NCBI RefSeq assembly: GCF_001552135.1
Contig: NZ_BCQP01000017.1
Span: 186,001-250,000 of the forward strand
Direction: 5' to 3'
Source of the DNA: Actinomadura chibensis NBRC 106107
GTDB taxonomy: Bacteria; Actinomycetota; Actinomycetes; Streptosporangiales; Streptosporangiaceae
DNA length: 64,000 nucleotides
Below the pieces are notes generated by a model, which saw nothing but the letters and a program-made list of their open reading frames with translations, did no database searches and was not told the origin of the DNA. Position numbers and translations under genes: made by a program. Shown here piece after piece: positions 35,615-44,600 of the stretch (positions are counted from its first letter, which is position 1; each line of letters begins with the position of its first letter).

Positions 35615-37203
35615 GACTCGGCCGGCTCGGTCTCCGGAATCGGCCGGGCGGCCAACTCGTGCCGGAGCAGCTTTCCGTTGGCGGTCCGTGGAATCTCCGC
35701 CACGAATTCGATTCGGCTGGGCATCAGCTCTCGCCGAAACCACCGCCCGAGTTCCTTCTCGATGGCCTCCCTACTGGTGCGCCCATTGGGGACGACGGCC
35801 AGGCCGATGCGCATCTGCCCGGGCCGCCATGGAAAGCTGTAGGCCGCGCATTCGCGCACGGACGGCAGCCGGAGCACGGTCCGCTCCATCTCCTCCAGCC
35901 CGACCGCGGCGCCGCCGACCTTGACCATGTTCTTCTTCCTGCCGACCAAGGTCAGCTGGGGTTCTCCGGCGACGGTCTCCAGGTAGCCCAGGTCACCGCT
36001 GTGGAACATGCCGCCCTCGAATGCCCGCGCCGTCGCTTCGGGGTTGCCGATGTACTCGGTCATGACGTTGTGCCCGATCATGCAGACCTCGCCGATTTCG
36101 CGTTCCGCGGCGAGCGTGCCGTCCTCTCGGGCGACGAACACCTCGTTGCCGTGAACGGCGGCGCCCACGGACGGAATCTCGGCTTCGGTGACGAGCGTCC
36201 GGTAGTCGCGGTCCCCGATCGTCGGGCGGAGCGAGGTCGAGAAATTCGTCGTCTCGGAGAGCCCGTACCCCTGGATGACCTTGAGGCCGTGCCGGAGCCA
36301 GAGGGTCTCCGCGGTGGACCGTTCGAGGGCGGACGCGGCCGAGATGAAGTAGCCGAGGCCGATGGGCGCCCCGGCGGGCCCGCCCTCGGTGAGGGCGTCG
36401 AGCATGGACGGCACGACGCTCGCGATGTCGCAGCCGTGCCGATGGACCGCACGCCAGAATGTGAACGGGTCGAAGGCGTCCGCGAGGACCAGATGACCGC
36501 CGGCGATCATCGTCGCGATGACGCTGAGGTCGAGGCCGTTGGCGTAGCAGACCGGCAGGCAGCCGAACAGTTTCCTGGTGGAAAGGCCGTGGAGTTCCGC
36601 GAGCGCCCCGCTGTTGACCAGCACGTTGTAGTGGCTCTGGAGTACCGGCTTCGCCGTGGCGGTGCTCCCGGTCGTATGAAAGATGAGGGCGGGACGGTCC
36701 CCGCCGGGCGCGAAGGGACCGGGTTCCGCCGACCCGTCCGGGACGCCCAGGTCATCGGCCGCGACCGCGCCGGGGATCGTGCCGGTTCCGGCGCAGTCCA
36801 CCACCATTTCGCAGCCGAGTGCGTCGAGCTGGGCCGTGCTGCGTGAGACCGGATCGGCCGGGTTGATGAGCACGACGCTGTTGCCGAGAGCGAGTGCGGC
36901 CATGATGTGGGCGACGGTTCGGCTGTCGTTCCTTGTGATCACTCCTATGCGGGCGTCGGGGGGAACCGCGGCCTTGATGCGTCCCATCGCGGCGATGCAA
37001 AGGCGCCATACGTCCCGGTAAGTGCGGCCGGTCGCGTTGCCGCCGGTGAGCTCGGTGATGAACGGCGCGGTCGGCGTCTTCCGCGCCCTGTACTCCAGGT
37101 GGTCGGCGATATTGCGGGGTCGGGTCAGCCGCGTGCCGGGCCCCATTCCTCGATAGGTGTGCGCCTTCGTCCAATCCGCGTCACGAATGTTCTCCGCCGC
37201 CAT
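35611..37203 (-). CDS. Acyl-adenylating (ANL superfamily) ligase
   Basis: A 530-aa class I adenylate-forming enzyme. The P-loop is atypical (HTTGSTATAKPVLQSH, lacking the Gly of TSGSTGxPKG but retaining Lys). QGYGLSETTNF, FHSGDLGYLE, the hinge GRKKNMVKVGG and the C-terminal catalytic Lys in PRTANGKLL are present. Together with the free-standing ACP it likely activates a carboxylic acid as acyl-AMP and loads it onto the carrier. Acid identity unknown. It starts 9 nt after the kinase fusion. Confidence 0.88.
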   Translation of the reverse strand: MAAENIRDADWTKAHTYRGMGPGTRLTRPRNIADHLEYRARKTPTAPFITELTGGNATGRTYRDVWRLCIAAMGRIKAAVPPDARIGVITRNDSRTVAHIMAALALGNSVVLINPADPVSRSTAQLDALGCEMVVDCAGTGTIPGAVAADDLGVPDGSAEPGPFAPGGDRPALIFHTTGSTATAKPVLQSHYNVLVNSGALAELHGLSTRKLFGCLPVCYANGLDLSVIATMIAGGHLVLADAFDPFTFWRAVHRHGCDIASVVPSMLDALTEGGPAGAPIGLGYFISAASALERSTAETLWLRHGLKVIQGYGLSETTNFSTSLRPTIGDRDYRTLVTEAEIPSVGAAVHGNEVFVAREDGTLAAEREIGEVCMIGHNVMTEYIGNPEATARAFEGGMFHSGDLGYLETVAGEPQLTLVGRKKNMVKVGGAAVGLEEMERTVLRLPSVRECAAYSFPWRPGQMRIGLAVVPNGRTSREAIEKELGRWFRRELMPSRIEFVAEIPRTANGKLLRHELAARPIPETEPAES

Positions 37204-37212
37204 GGCCTCTTC

Positions 37213-38595
37213 CTATCTCCCGTACGCTGTGACGTCGCACAGCCGCAGCAGTTCGGCTCTGCCCGCGTCCGACTCGTAACTCATTTCGAACCACGAGCGC
37301 ATGCCGGCGTCGGGTTGAAATCCGTTCCACTCCGGTTCGGCTGCTGATTCCGCGGATTCGAGCCCCCAGATACGTCGTTCCCGTACCGCCTCAAGCGGTC
37401 CCGCCGACAGATGGAAGGCGTTGTTGCCGAAGGTGACGGCACGCCCGTGCAGCGGAATTCGCCCCGCGCGCGCGAGTCCGCGCAGGCTCGCCGCATCGGC
37501 TTCGGCCGGATCGGTCGCGCCGAGCAGCGACCGCCGCAGCCGCCGCCAGGAGCAGTGCCTCTCCCCGCCACGGGTGAGCCGCAGCGCAAGGGTTATGGAG
37601 CCGGTCGAGGTGAATTCCTCGTAGAGCTTCGGGACGTGACCGTTGACCATCCATTCCCCGGTCTCCAGAAGCGCCTCCCAGCGGCCGAGCCCCACCTTCG
37701 TCCGAAGGCTCGCGTTCTGCCAGCGCGCTGCCACCTCGGCAACGGAGTGCCTCCGTGCGCGCTCCAAACCGCCGACCTTTCCCGAGGGGTCGAGCCTCGA
37801 CCCCGCGGAGGACCAGAAGAAATGATCTCCGAGATGGGCGATCCAACTGTTCCGGGTTTGCGGGGTACCGCCCTCCCACACCTTGGTGTCCGTGACATGG
37901 AGGTCGTACTGAAGGAGAACCCTCTCAATCGCCGCCATGAGGTCATTGGTGCGGTAATGGAATCCCGGCTTCACCAGAAGGACCGGGTCGTTCCACTTCC
38001 CGGGTCTCGCAGGGCCGTTGCGGTCGAATCGGCTACCGCCGTTTCGTCCGACGAGCCGCACGGAGATCCAGGAGGCCGCCACGAGCGCCGCCTTGCCGCT
38101 GTCGTGGGTCGCGGTGTCGATTCTTAGGGCGTCGGGCCCGACGTGGAACGCCGAGCGCCAGCGGCGGTAGACGGCCGCCCTGCGCTCGAACCAGTCGGCG
38201 CGGTCGTCCGGCCGGCCTTCGGCCTTCGACCGCTCGGACCGCCGCGACTCCCGGTGGCCCGCCGGAGCCGTGAGCTCGACGACCGGCCAGCTCACGTCGC
38301 GGACGCGGTCGATCACGCCCTCGATGCCCGGACCGCCGTCGACGATGACGGGCGACAGCGCCGCCAGCCTTTCCACCTCGGGAGCGACGAGGTCGTCGTA
38401 GGCGCCGCCCCCGAATGCCTCGTGCCCGTGAAAGGCCCGGTCGGTCATCCGCCGAAAGGCCGGATCGGTCCGCCGCCTCTCCCGGATCAGGTCGCCGATC
38501 GAGATCACCGGCAGGCCGAAGCACAGCGCGAGGGTGCGGGCGAGCGTGCTCTTGCCCGTCGCGGGTGCCCCGATGAGAAGAATCGCGGTTTTCAT
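37213..38595 (-). CDS. Adenylate kinase-nucleoside diphosphate kinase fusion
   Basis: A 460-aa two-domain protein. Residues 1-185 are an adenylate-kinase-type NMP kinase (P-loop GAPATGKST at 9-17, IVDGGPGIEGVIDRV, VELTAPAG, EGRPDDRADWFERRAAVYRR). Residues about 202-415 align with NDP kinase: DPVLLVKPGFHYR, SLLGATDPAEADAASLRG, and FGNNAFHLSAGPLEAV, where His395 matches the phosphohistidine of NxxHGSD. The NDPK part is longer than usual, with inserts. The protein could take a nucleoside monophosphate to triphosphate alone. It is the first gene of the minus-strand arm. Confidence 0.8.
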   Translation of the reverse strand: MKTAILLIGAPATGKSTLARTLALCFGLPVISIGDLIRERRRTDPAFRRMTDRAFHGHEAFGGGAYDDLVAPEVERLAALSPVIVDGGPGIEGVIDRVRDVSWPVVELTAPAGHRESRRSERSKAEGRPDDRADWFERRAAVYRRWRSAFHVGPDALRIDTATHDSGKAALVAASWISVRLVGRNGGSRFDRNGPARPGKWNDPVLLVKPGFHYRTNDLMAAIERVLLQYDLHVTDTKVWEGGTPQTRNSWIAHLGDHFFWSSAGSRLDPSGKVGGLERARRHSVAEVAARWQNASLRTKVGLGRWEALLETGEWMVNGHVPKLYEEFTSTGSITLALRLTRGGERHCSWRRLRRSLLGATDPAEADAASLRGLARAGRIPLHGRAVTFGNNAFHLSAGPLEAVRERRIWGLESAESAAEPEWNGFQPDAGMRSWFEMSYESDAGRAELLRLCDVTAYGR

Positions 38596-38619
38596 GAGCG
38601 TCCCCGGCCTTCCCTCACG

Positions 38620-39657
38620 TCATCGCCAGCCGGCGAGTTCGGGCGTGCACCGCAACTTGTCCAGGCCGCGCCCGGCGCGCACCCGGATCAGCCGGGCGGA
38701 GACCCCGCTGCGGTGCTGCGCCTCCGGGCCGCTGAGCTCTTCCAGATAGAGCATCCGAATAGCCGTGCTCTCCTCTTCGGGCAGCCCGGACAGGGCGGAG
38801 TGGATGGCCTGCCGGCATACCGAGTCGAGAGCGGCGTCGGCCGCGTCCCGCCGGAGCGGCGCGACGGGCTCGGACGGCGGCTCGCGGCCGTTCGCCCCGC
38901 CCTCCCCCAACTCGTCGAGCGAGGCGGGCGGCGCGAACCGCGGCAGCAGCCGCAGGTATTTCGCGTGCTCGCCCAGCGCCTGGACGGTCTCCATGGCGGT
39001 CGGCCGCCGCGCCAGCCGCACGGTGAGCTCCTCTTCGACCCTGGCCGTCTTGCGGATGATCGTCAGGAGCCGTTTCGGCACCGGGGACTCGTCCCGGATG
39101 CTGTCGCGTATCGTGCCCGCTATCCGGTGAGCGGCGTACGTGGAGAACTCGCAGCGCGAGGGGTCGTATCTGCGGAGCGCGAGAAGCAGGCCGCGCCATC
39201 CCTCGCCGACGAACTCCCGGGCGTCCCGCTCGTAGTCGATCGCGAGTCGGCGGCTGATCCGCCAGACCATTCCCAGGTACTTGCAGCTCTCGAAACGGAT
39301 GACGGCTTCGGTGACCTGGCCGAGGTCCGTTCCCCTTTCTTCGAGCCGGTCGGCCACCTGGTCGACCGGAACGTCGGGATCGATGCCGTACGCTTCGGCC
39401 GCGCCCGCGTAAACGGCTCGGAATTCCGCGCTTGGCCGGCCGGCCGACGTCGCGAGCGCGGTGCAGACCACGTCCGCGTGCGAACCCGACTCCCGGCTCA
39501 GCAGCACCGCCCGCGCCAACGCGACGCCTTCCCGGGTGTCGCACACGCCGGTGCGCTCCGCGTACTCGGCGGCCGCGACGAGCCCCGCGAGTTCCGCGCC
39601 CAGCGCCGGACGCCCGCTTCCGCTGTCACTTGGGAAAAGCCGACTGTGTCCCATCAT
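38620..39657 (-). CDS. Sigma-70-family factor at the end of the secretion locus
   Basis: A 345-aa protein with region 2-like DYERDAREFVGEGWRGLLLA and LRRYDPSRCEFSTYAAHRI (compare FDPxRGxxFxTYAxxRI in FliA/SigB types) and a C-terminal region 4-like segment (LPEEESTAIRMLYLEELSG, then GVSARLIRVRAGRGLDKL). The N-terminal 130 residues are an additional helical domain. It starts 8 nt after the coupling-protein stop, and its own stop is 24 nt before the kinase fusion gene, so it is transcriptionally linked to both sides. Confidence 0.75.
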   Translation of the reverse strand: MMGHSRLFPSDSGSGRPALGAELAGLVAAAEYAERTGVCDTREGVALARAVLLSRESGSHADVVCTALATSAGRPSAEFRAVYAGAAEAYGIDPDVPVDQVADRLEERGTDLGQVTEAVIRFESCKYLGMVWRISRRLAIDYERDAREFVGEGWRGLLLALRRYDPSRCEFSTYAAHRIAGTIRDSIRDESPVPKRLLTIIRKTARVEEELTVRLARRPTAMETVQALGEHAKYLRLLPRFAPPASLDELGEGGANGREPPSEPVAPLRRDAADAALDSVCRQAIHSALSGLPEEESTAIRMLYLEELSGPEAQHRSGVSARLIRVRAGRGLDKLRCTPELAGWR

Positions 39658-39665
39658 CTCCGGCC

Positions 39666-41534
39666 TCAGGGTGTCGAGATGTGTCCGGCTATCTGCTTCT
39701 CGGTCGCCGCCTTGCCGGCGCCGATCAACTTGGCGTCCCGGCGTTTCCACCAGGGCAGCAGCTTCGCCTCCACGGGCCGCGCCGACCGGGCGACCATGAC
39801 GGCCGTTCCGAACTTCAGCGTCCGGATCTCCTCGGCCGACAGCACCCGGCGGCGGAACTTCCGGGTCGAGGACCCGCGTTCGACGTCGTCAGGGCCGTAG
39901 GACTTCGTCCGCTGGTCCTCCCACGTCTCCCCCATCAGCCGGGAGATGTCGTCAAGGTCGTCGACGTTTCCGGCGCCGCCCATGATGACCCGCACGGCGG
40001 CGTTGTCCCACATGATCATCGCCTCGTGCTCGCCCCAGCGCGCCCGCGCCTGGGAAAGGGACTGCAGATAGACGTGCAGAGCGATGGAGAAACCCCCGGA
40101 GTCTCCCATGTAGGCGGGCAGATTCGGCATCGGAGCGATATGAGCGGCTTCGTTCAGCTCGATCGTCAACGGCGGATCCAGCCGGCTCCCCGGCATATGC
40201 GCGGCCCTTTTCCGCGCCTTCTCGAACAGGTCCTCCATCATCGCGGTGACGACCGGCGCCACGCTGCCGTTCTTCTGGTCCTTGCCGAGGATGTAGAGGG
40301 TGTTGCGGCCGGACAGGAATTCGTCGATATCGAATTCTTCGGCGGCGCCCGGTGAGCACGCGTCCAGCACGCCCGGATCGGAGAAGCAGGCCAGCCCCTG
40401 GGTGACGTTGGCCCAGAACCCGGCCTTGATCCTGGGGTCCGTCGCGATGAGCGCCTCCAGTTCGGCCGCCCATCCCGGGACGGCGGTGCCCTCCGCCTCT
40501 CCCTGGCGCAGGAGCCTGACCGGTTCGGGGTTCGAGGCCTGCGTGGACCAGGTGACGACGTCCCGCATCGACTTGCCGCCCACCGCCGCCGCGTGCAGGT
40601 AGCAGCGGACGATCCTGATGGCTCCGCTGGCGAAGAAGGCGCCGTTCCCGGTGAGGCTCACGCCCGATCCGGTGACGATGGAGGTCGCGCGGTTCTCGGC
40701 CACGAGCGCCGCCTCGCATCCGTTGACCGGCGACCAGCGCAGCCGCTCCGGCCAGTTCGTCATGCCGTTCGGGTCGAAGACGTGCACCGTTCCGGTGCGC
40801 GCTCGCATGGCATAGGTGTTGGTGAAGGCGTCGGACCTGGTCGAGGTGACGATGCACGGACCGGGGGCGTCGATGGTGAACGGCGTGCAGAAGTGGACGT
40901 CCTTTCCCTGCCGCGGCGGCGCGAGGATGATGAAGACGTCCTCGACCGACGCGTAGAGTCGCTGCCTCGACCTGATGTCCGTGCCCAGGTAGTAGCCGAC
41001 CTGCAGCGGATCGATGTTGCGTTTTCCGGCCAATGACGGCCGCACCGATTTCGCCTTCCGGACGACGACCGACGCGCTCAGCGTCCTGCGTATCTCACGC
41101 CCGGACGCGAAACCGAGACGGAATCGGCGGAACTCCCTGCGGCGCCGGTAGTTCAGGCCCAATCGCACCACCAGCACGCCCGCGTACACCATGGGCGAGA
41201 GCGCCGCGCAAAGGATCAGATAGACGAGCCAGCCGGGCCCGAGTTCGTCGCCGCCGGACGGCCACGCGCGCCCGGGATCGCCGGGATGCTCGTAAACCCC
41301 CGCGAGTATGCCCAGCGCGTCGTTCGGAGACGCGGCCGGCCAGCCATTCCCGGACAGCAGGCTCGCCAATTGCCCGGCGAGCCACACCGCCAGCCCCAAC
41401 ACGTACGCCACCGCAAAGACCGCCGCCACCACCGCGACGCCGATGAACCAGAGCTCACCGTCCTCGGAACCCTCTTCGGGCAGCGCCCTGCCATTGCCGT
41501 TCGTCGACAATTTCCACCCCTGTGAAGCTGCCAT
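39666..41534 (-). CDS. VirD4/TraG-like T4SS coupling ATPase
   Basis: A protein of about 622 aa with two N-terminal TM helices (about residues 32-60 and 100-125) and a cytoplasmic ATPase domain. The P-loop is degenerate, APPRQGKDVHF (about residue 210), with Asp after the Lys where Ser/Thr is normal. The Walker B-like LTIELNEAAHIAPM near residue 460 and the QSLSQARARWGE arginine region follow. This is the VirD4/TraG/TraD type of coupling protein that feeds substrates to a T4SS. Its start may be ATG 41534 or TTG 41579; neither has a good ribosome site. Confidence 0.82.
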   Translation of the reverse strand: MAASQGWKLSTNGNGRALPEEGSEDGELWFIGVAVVAAVFAVAYVLGLAVWLAGQLASLLSGNGWPAASPNDALGILAGVYEHPGDPGRAWPSGGDELGPGWLVYLILCAALSPMVYAGVLVVRLGLNYRRRREFRRFRLGFASGREIRRTLSASVVVRKAKSVRPSLAGKRNIDPLQVGYYLGTDIRSRQRLYASVEDVFIILAPPRQGKDVHFCTPFTIDAPGPCIVTSTRSDAFTNTYAMRARTGTVHVFDPNGMTNWPERLRWSPVNGCEAALVAENRATSIVTGSGVSLTGNGAFFASGAIRIVRCYLHAAAVGGKSMRDVVTWSTQASNPEPVRLLRQGEAEGTAVPGWAAELEALIATDPRIKAGFWANVTQGLACFSDPGVLDACSPGAAEEFDIDEFLSGRNTLYILGKDQKNGSVAPVVTAMMEDLFEKARKRAAHMPGSRLDPPLTIELNEAAHIAPMPNLPAYMGDSGGFSIALHVYLQSLSQARARWGEHEAMIMWDNAAVRVIMGGAGNVDDLDDISRLMGETWEDQRTKSYGPDDVERGSSTRKFRRRVLSAEEIRTLKFGTAVMVARSARPVEAKLLPWWKRRDAKLIGAGKAATEKQIAGHISTP

Positions 41535-41689
41535 CGCATTCGTGGCTCTTTGCCCTTTGAGGCTTTCGCTCTCACCCAAGAGAAGAGGGTGGGAACCACT
41601 AACGTGACAAGCCCGCCGCCAACGGTGGACGCGACGGATTCAGAGGAATTCAGGCAGCCGATCCGGTGCGGGCCCGGGCGCCGCTCCGA

Positions 41690-44600
41690 TCAGTTCTGGC
41701 TCGCATTCGACGCCGCGCTCTGGCGGACGCGGCCGGGCGCACGGAGGCGGGTCAGAAGGTCCGCGGTCTCGGGTTCCATTTCCAGGCCGAGGTCGTAGAG
41801 GTTGCGGAGGAAGCGTTCGGTGGCGTGGTCGATTCCGGCGGCGTTTCCGGCGCGGTGCTCGGCGCGGATCAGGTCGCGGAAGAGGAGTTCGGAACCGGGC
41901 TCGATGTCGAGGCCGCGGGTGATGACGGTGCGGGCGTCGGCGGCGTCGCCCCGGCCGGTCAACGTGACGCCGAGGGCGTGGACGACGTCGACGATGGCGG
42001 AGAGCATTTCCTGTTTGAGGTGCTCCGCCCAGATGTAGGAGGTCGGACCGGCGCCCGCGAACGGCTGGCCGCGCACCAGGGCCAGGGCCTCGCGCAGGTC
42101 GTCGATGCCCTGGTCCTCCGCCCCGGTCTTCAGGCGGGCGAGGCCGCGGCGGGCGCGGGCCTGGAAGCGGTCCCAGTCGCAGCCGACCCCGCTGAGCGTG
42201 TACAGGCGGCCCTGGCCCTGGGTGGGGACGTACACGTTGCCCGCGGCGTCGCGGCCGAACCAGGCGCGCAGGCGGGACATGTTGCTGGCGCGGGTCGAGG
42301 GCGACCAGGGGCCGCGGGCCCCGCCGAGCGCGCGGCTGACCTCCTCGGCGGTGCGGCCCGGGTTGAGGTGCAGGTAGGCGGCGAGTTCGGGGAGCAGGTT
42401 GCGCTTGCCGGGCTCGACGTCGTTGACGTCGCGTCCACCGATCTCGACCCGGCCGAGGACCCTGATGTCCGGGGCGCCCGGATCGAGGTCGGGCTCCGGG
42501 GCGGGGCCGTCGGCGCCGCCGCGGGTCGCCAGTTCCTTCATCAGCCTCGAAGCCTGCTCGTAGGAGATCCGCAGCTCGCGTTGGAGGAGCGACGCGTCGG
42601 CGGCGGGGGATTCGCGGACGGCCTGGGCGGCCCGGTCGATGAGGGTCTCGTCGGGCTGCTCCGGGTCGAGCGGGCGTCCGGCGACCCGGACGTCGTCCTC
42701 GCCGGGTTCCGGGGGGACGTCCTGCCAGTCCGGGTGCGGGACGCCCGTCTCGTCGTTGGCCATGCTCAGGTCGGAGACGAGCTGCCGGTACTGGTCGGAG
42801 GTGATGCGCTGGATCGTCACCGGGCCGAACGGGTCGATGTCGACGGTTCGGTCCGGGGTCGTGTCCAGCGTCCAGTGGCCCGGGAGCTCGGGGCCCGAGC
42901 CGTCCCCGGCGGCGATCACGGCGGCGAGGTTGTCCGCGCCGTCCCGCTCGACGAGGGCGCGCAGCCGGATGACCTCCTCGGCGCCGAACGGGACGGACGA
43001 CAGGATCACCTGCGGCGTCCAGGAGTCGTCGGCCACCTGCTCGGTGCGCGCCTGCCGGACGGAGCCGATCCGCGCGTCGGCCAGCACCTCGCTGACCTCC
43101 CGCGCCCGCGCCTCGAAGTCGCGCAGGGCCTCGTCGACCGTCTCGGCGTACCGCAGCCTTCCGGTGCCGAAGACGCGGGGCAGTTCCGCGCCGAAGGCCA
43201 CGCAGGTGATGACGATGTGGTCCGCCCACGGGCTGATGGCCATCTCCAGCGCGAACGCCGAGAGCACCTCGTGGACGTGACGGTCGCCGCCCGTGAGCGT
43301 CACCGCTCCGGCGGCTTCGAGGTCGATGAGGACGTGGGTGAACGCCCGGTCGAAACCGACCGTCACCAGGGAGGGGTAGGGCGACGGGACGTCCTGGAGA
43401 TCGTCGGGGTCGAGCAGCGCCTCGCTGTCCCGGTCGAGTTTCCAGAGGCGGTCGGTGGAGCCTGTGACGAACGGCGGGACGGGCGCGGCGGGTTCGGCCA
43501 GGAGGAGTTCCACCGTCTCGCCGGTCACGTGGGCGCCGCGCAGGACGGGCAGCGTGCCGCCCGTCCGCCCGAGCCGCAGCGAGAGGGACCGGAGCGCCGT
43601 GTCCAGCAGTTCGACGGAGGCGGGCTCCTGCTGAGCCCGCATGTCCATCTCCGAGTCGCTCATGGTCTCGGGCACCCGGATGCGCTGGCCGGGACGCCGG
43701 CGCCGCTGCTGGACGAGCCGCTTGAGGGCCAGCAGGGCGAGCAGCCCCGCCGCCGCGAGCGCGCTGTACCCGAGCACCGTCCGCGCCGAGACCGACGACT
43801 CTTCTCTTTCGCCGCCGTCGTCGCCGGTCCTGATGTCGGGTGCGGCGGGCTTCGCCGACCGCTGCCCGTTCCCGGTCGGCGTCGGCGACGCGGGAGACGC
43901 CGCCGGACCACCCGCCCTCCCGGCCTCCGCGGGCGCCGGGGACGACGGAGGTGGAGTCGTGGGCTGCTGGGTGGCCGGGGGCGGGGTCTGCGGCGGGCGT
44001 TCCGCAGACGGTGAACTGCCCGGCTGTTTGTGCGGTGGCTTCTTCTGCGGTGGCTTCTTCTGTGGCGGCGCGGGGTCGGTCGGCTTGCCGGTCTTCGGGA
44101 TGATCAGCCGCGCACCGGGATAGATGCGGTCGGGGTCGGTGAGGCGGGGCACCCCGTCGGGCTGGTCGATGTCCTTGCTGGCCTTGAAGATGGCGGGATA
44201 CCGGTCGCCGTCACCGTATTCGTCTTCGGCGATGCCCCACAGCGTGTCCCCGCGGTCGACGATCCTGGTGTGCCCTTCCGGTGGTGCGGGGGACCGGACG
44301 GGCTGACCGAGGCGATTCTCCGCGGCCGGGACGTCGGCGGGCCCGGGCGGCGCCGTGTGCGGCGCGGTCGGGGCCGCCACCGGCGGGGTGGCGGCCATCG
44401 CGGCGGGGGCGCCGACGCCGACCGCCACCAGCACGGCCGCCACGAGCTTCGCGGCCGTGCGCTGCAGCGATCCCATGCCGGGCAGCCGGGGCGCCTGGCG
44501 GCCGCCGGCCTGCGCGGCCATCTCGACGAGCACCCCGGTGGTGAAGACCGCCCAGGCCCCCCAGGCGACCAGGGCCACCGCGCGGATGAACAGCGTGCCG

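Noticed and set aside
24081..38595. Phosphonate, aminoglycoside or polyketide cluster
   Set aside because: No PEP mutase, no DOIS or aminotransferase set, and no ketosynthase is present; only the carbamoyltransferase and kinases overlap with such pathways.
41666..44014. 782-codon plus-strand frame antisense to the LysM-BTAD gene
   Set aside because: No recognisable domain; the minus-strand protein has LysM, TM and wHTH features.
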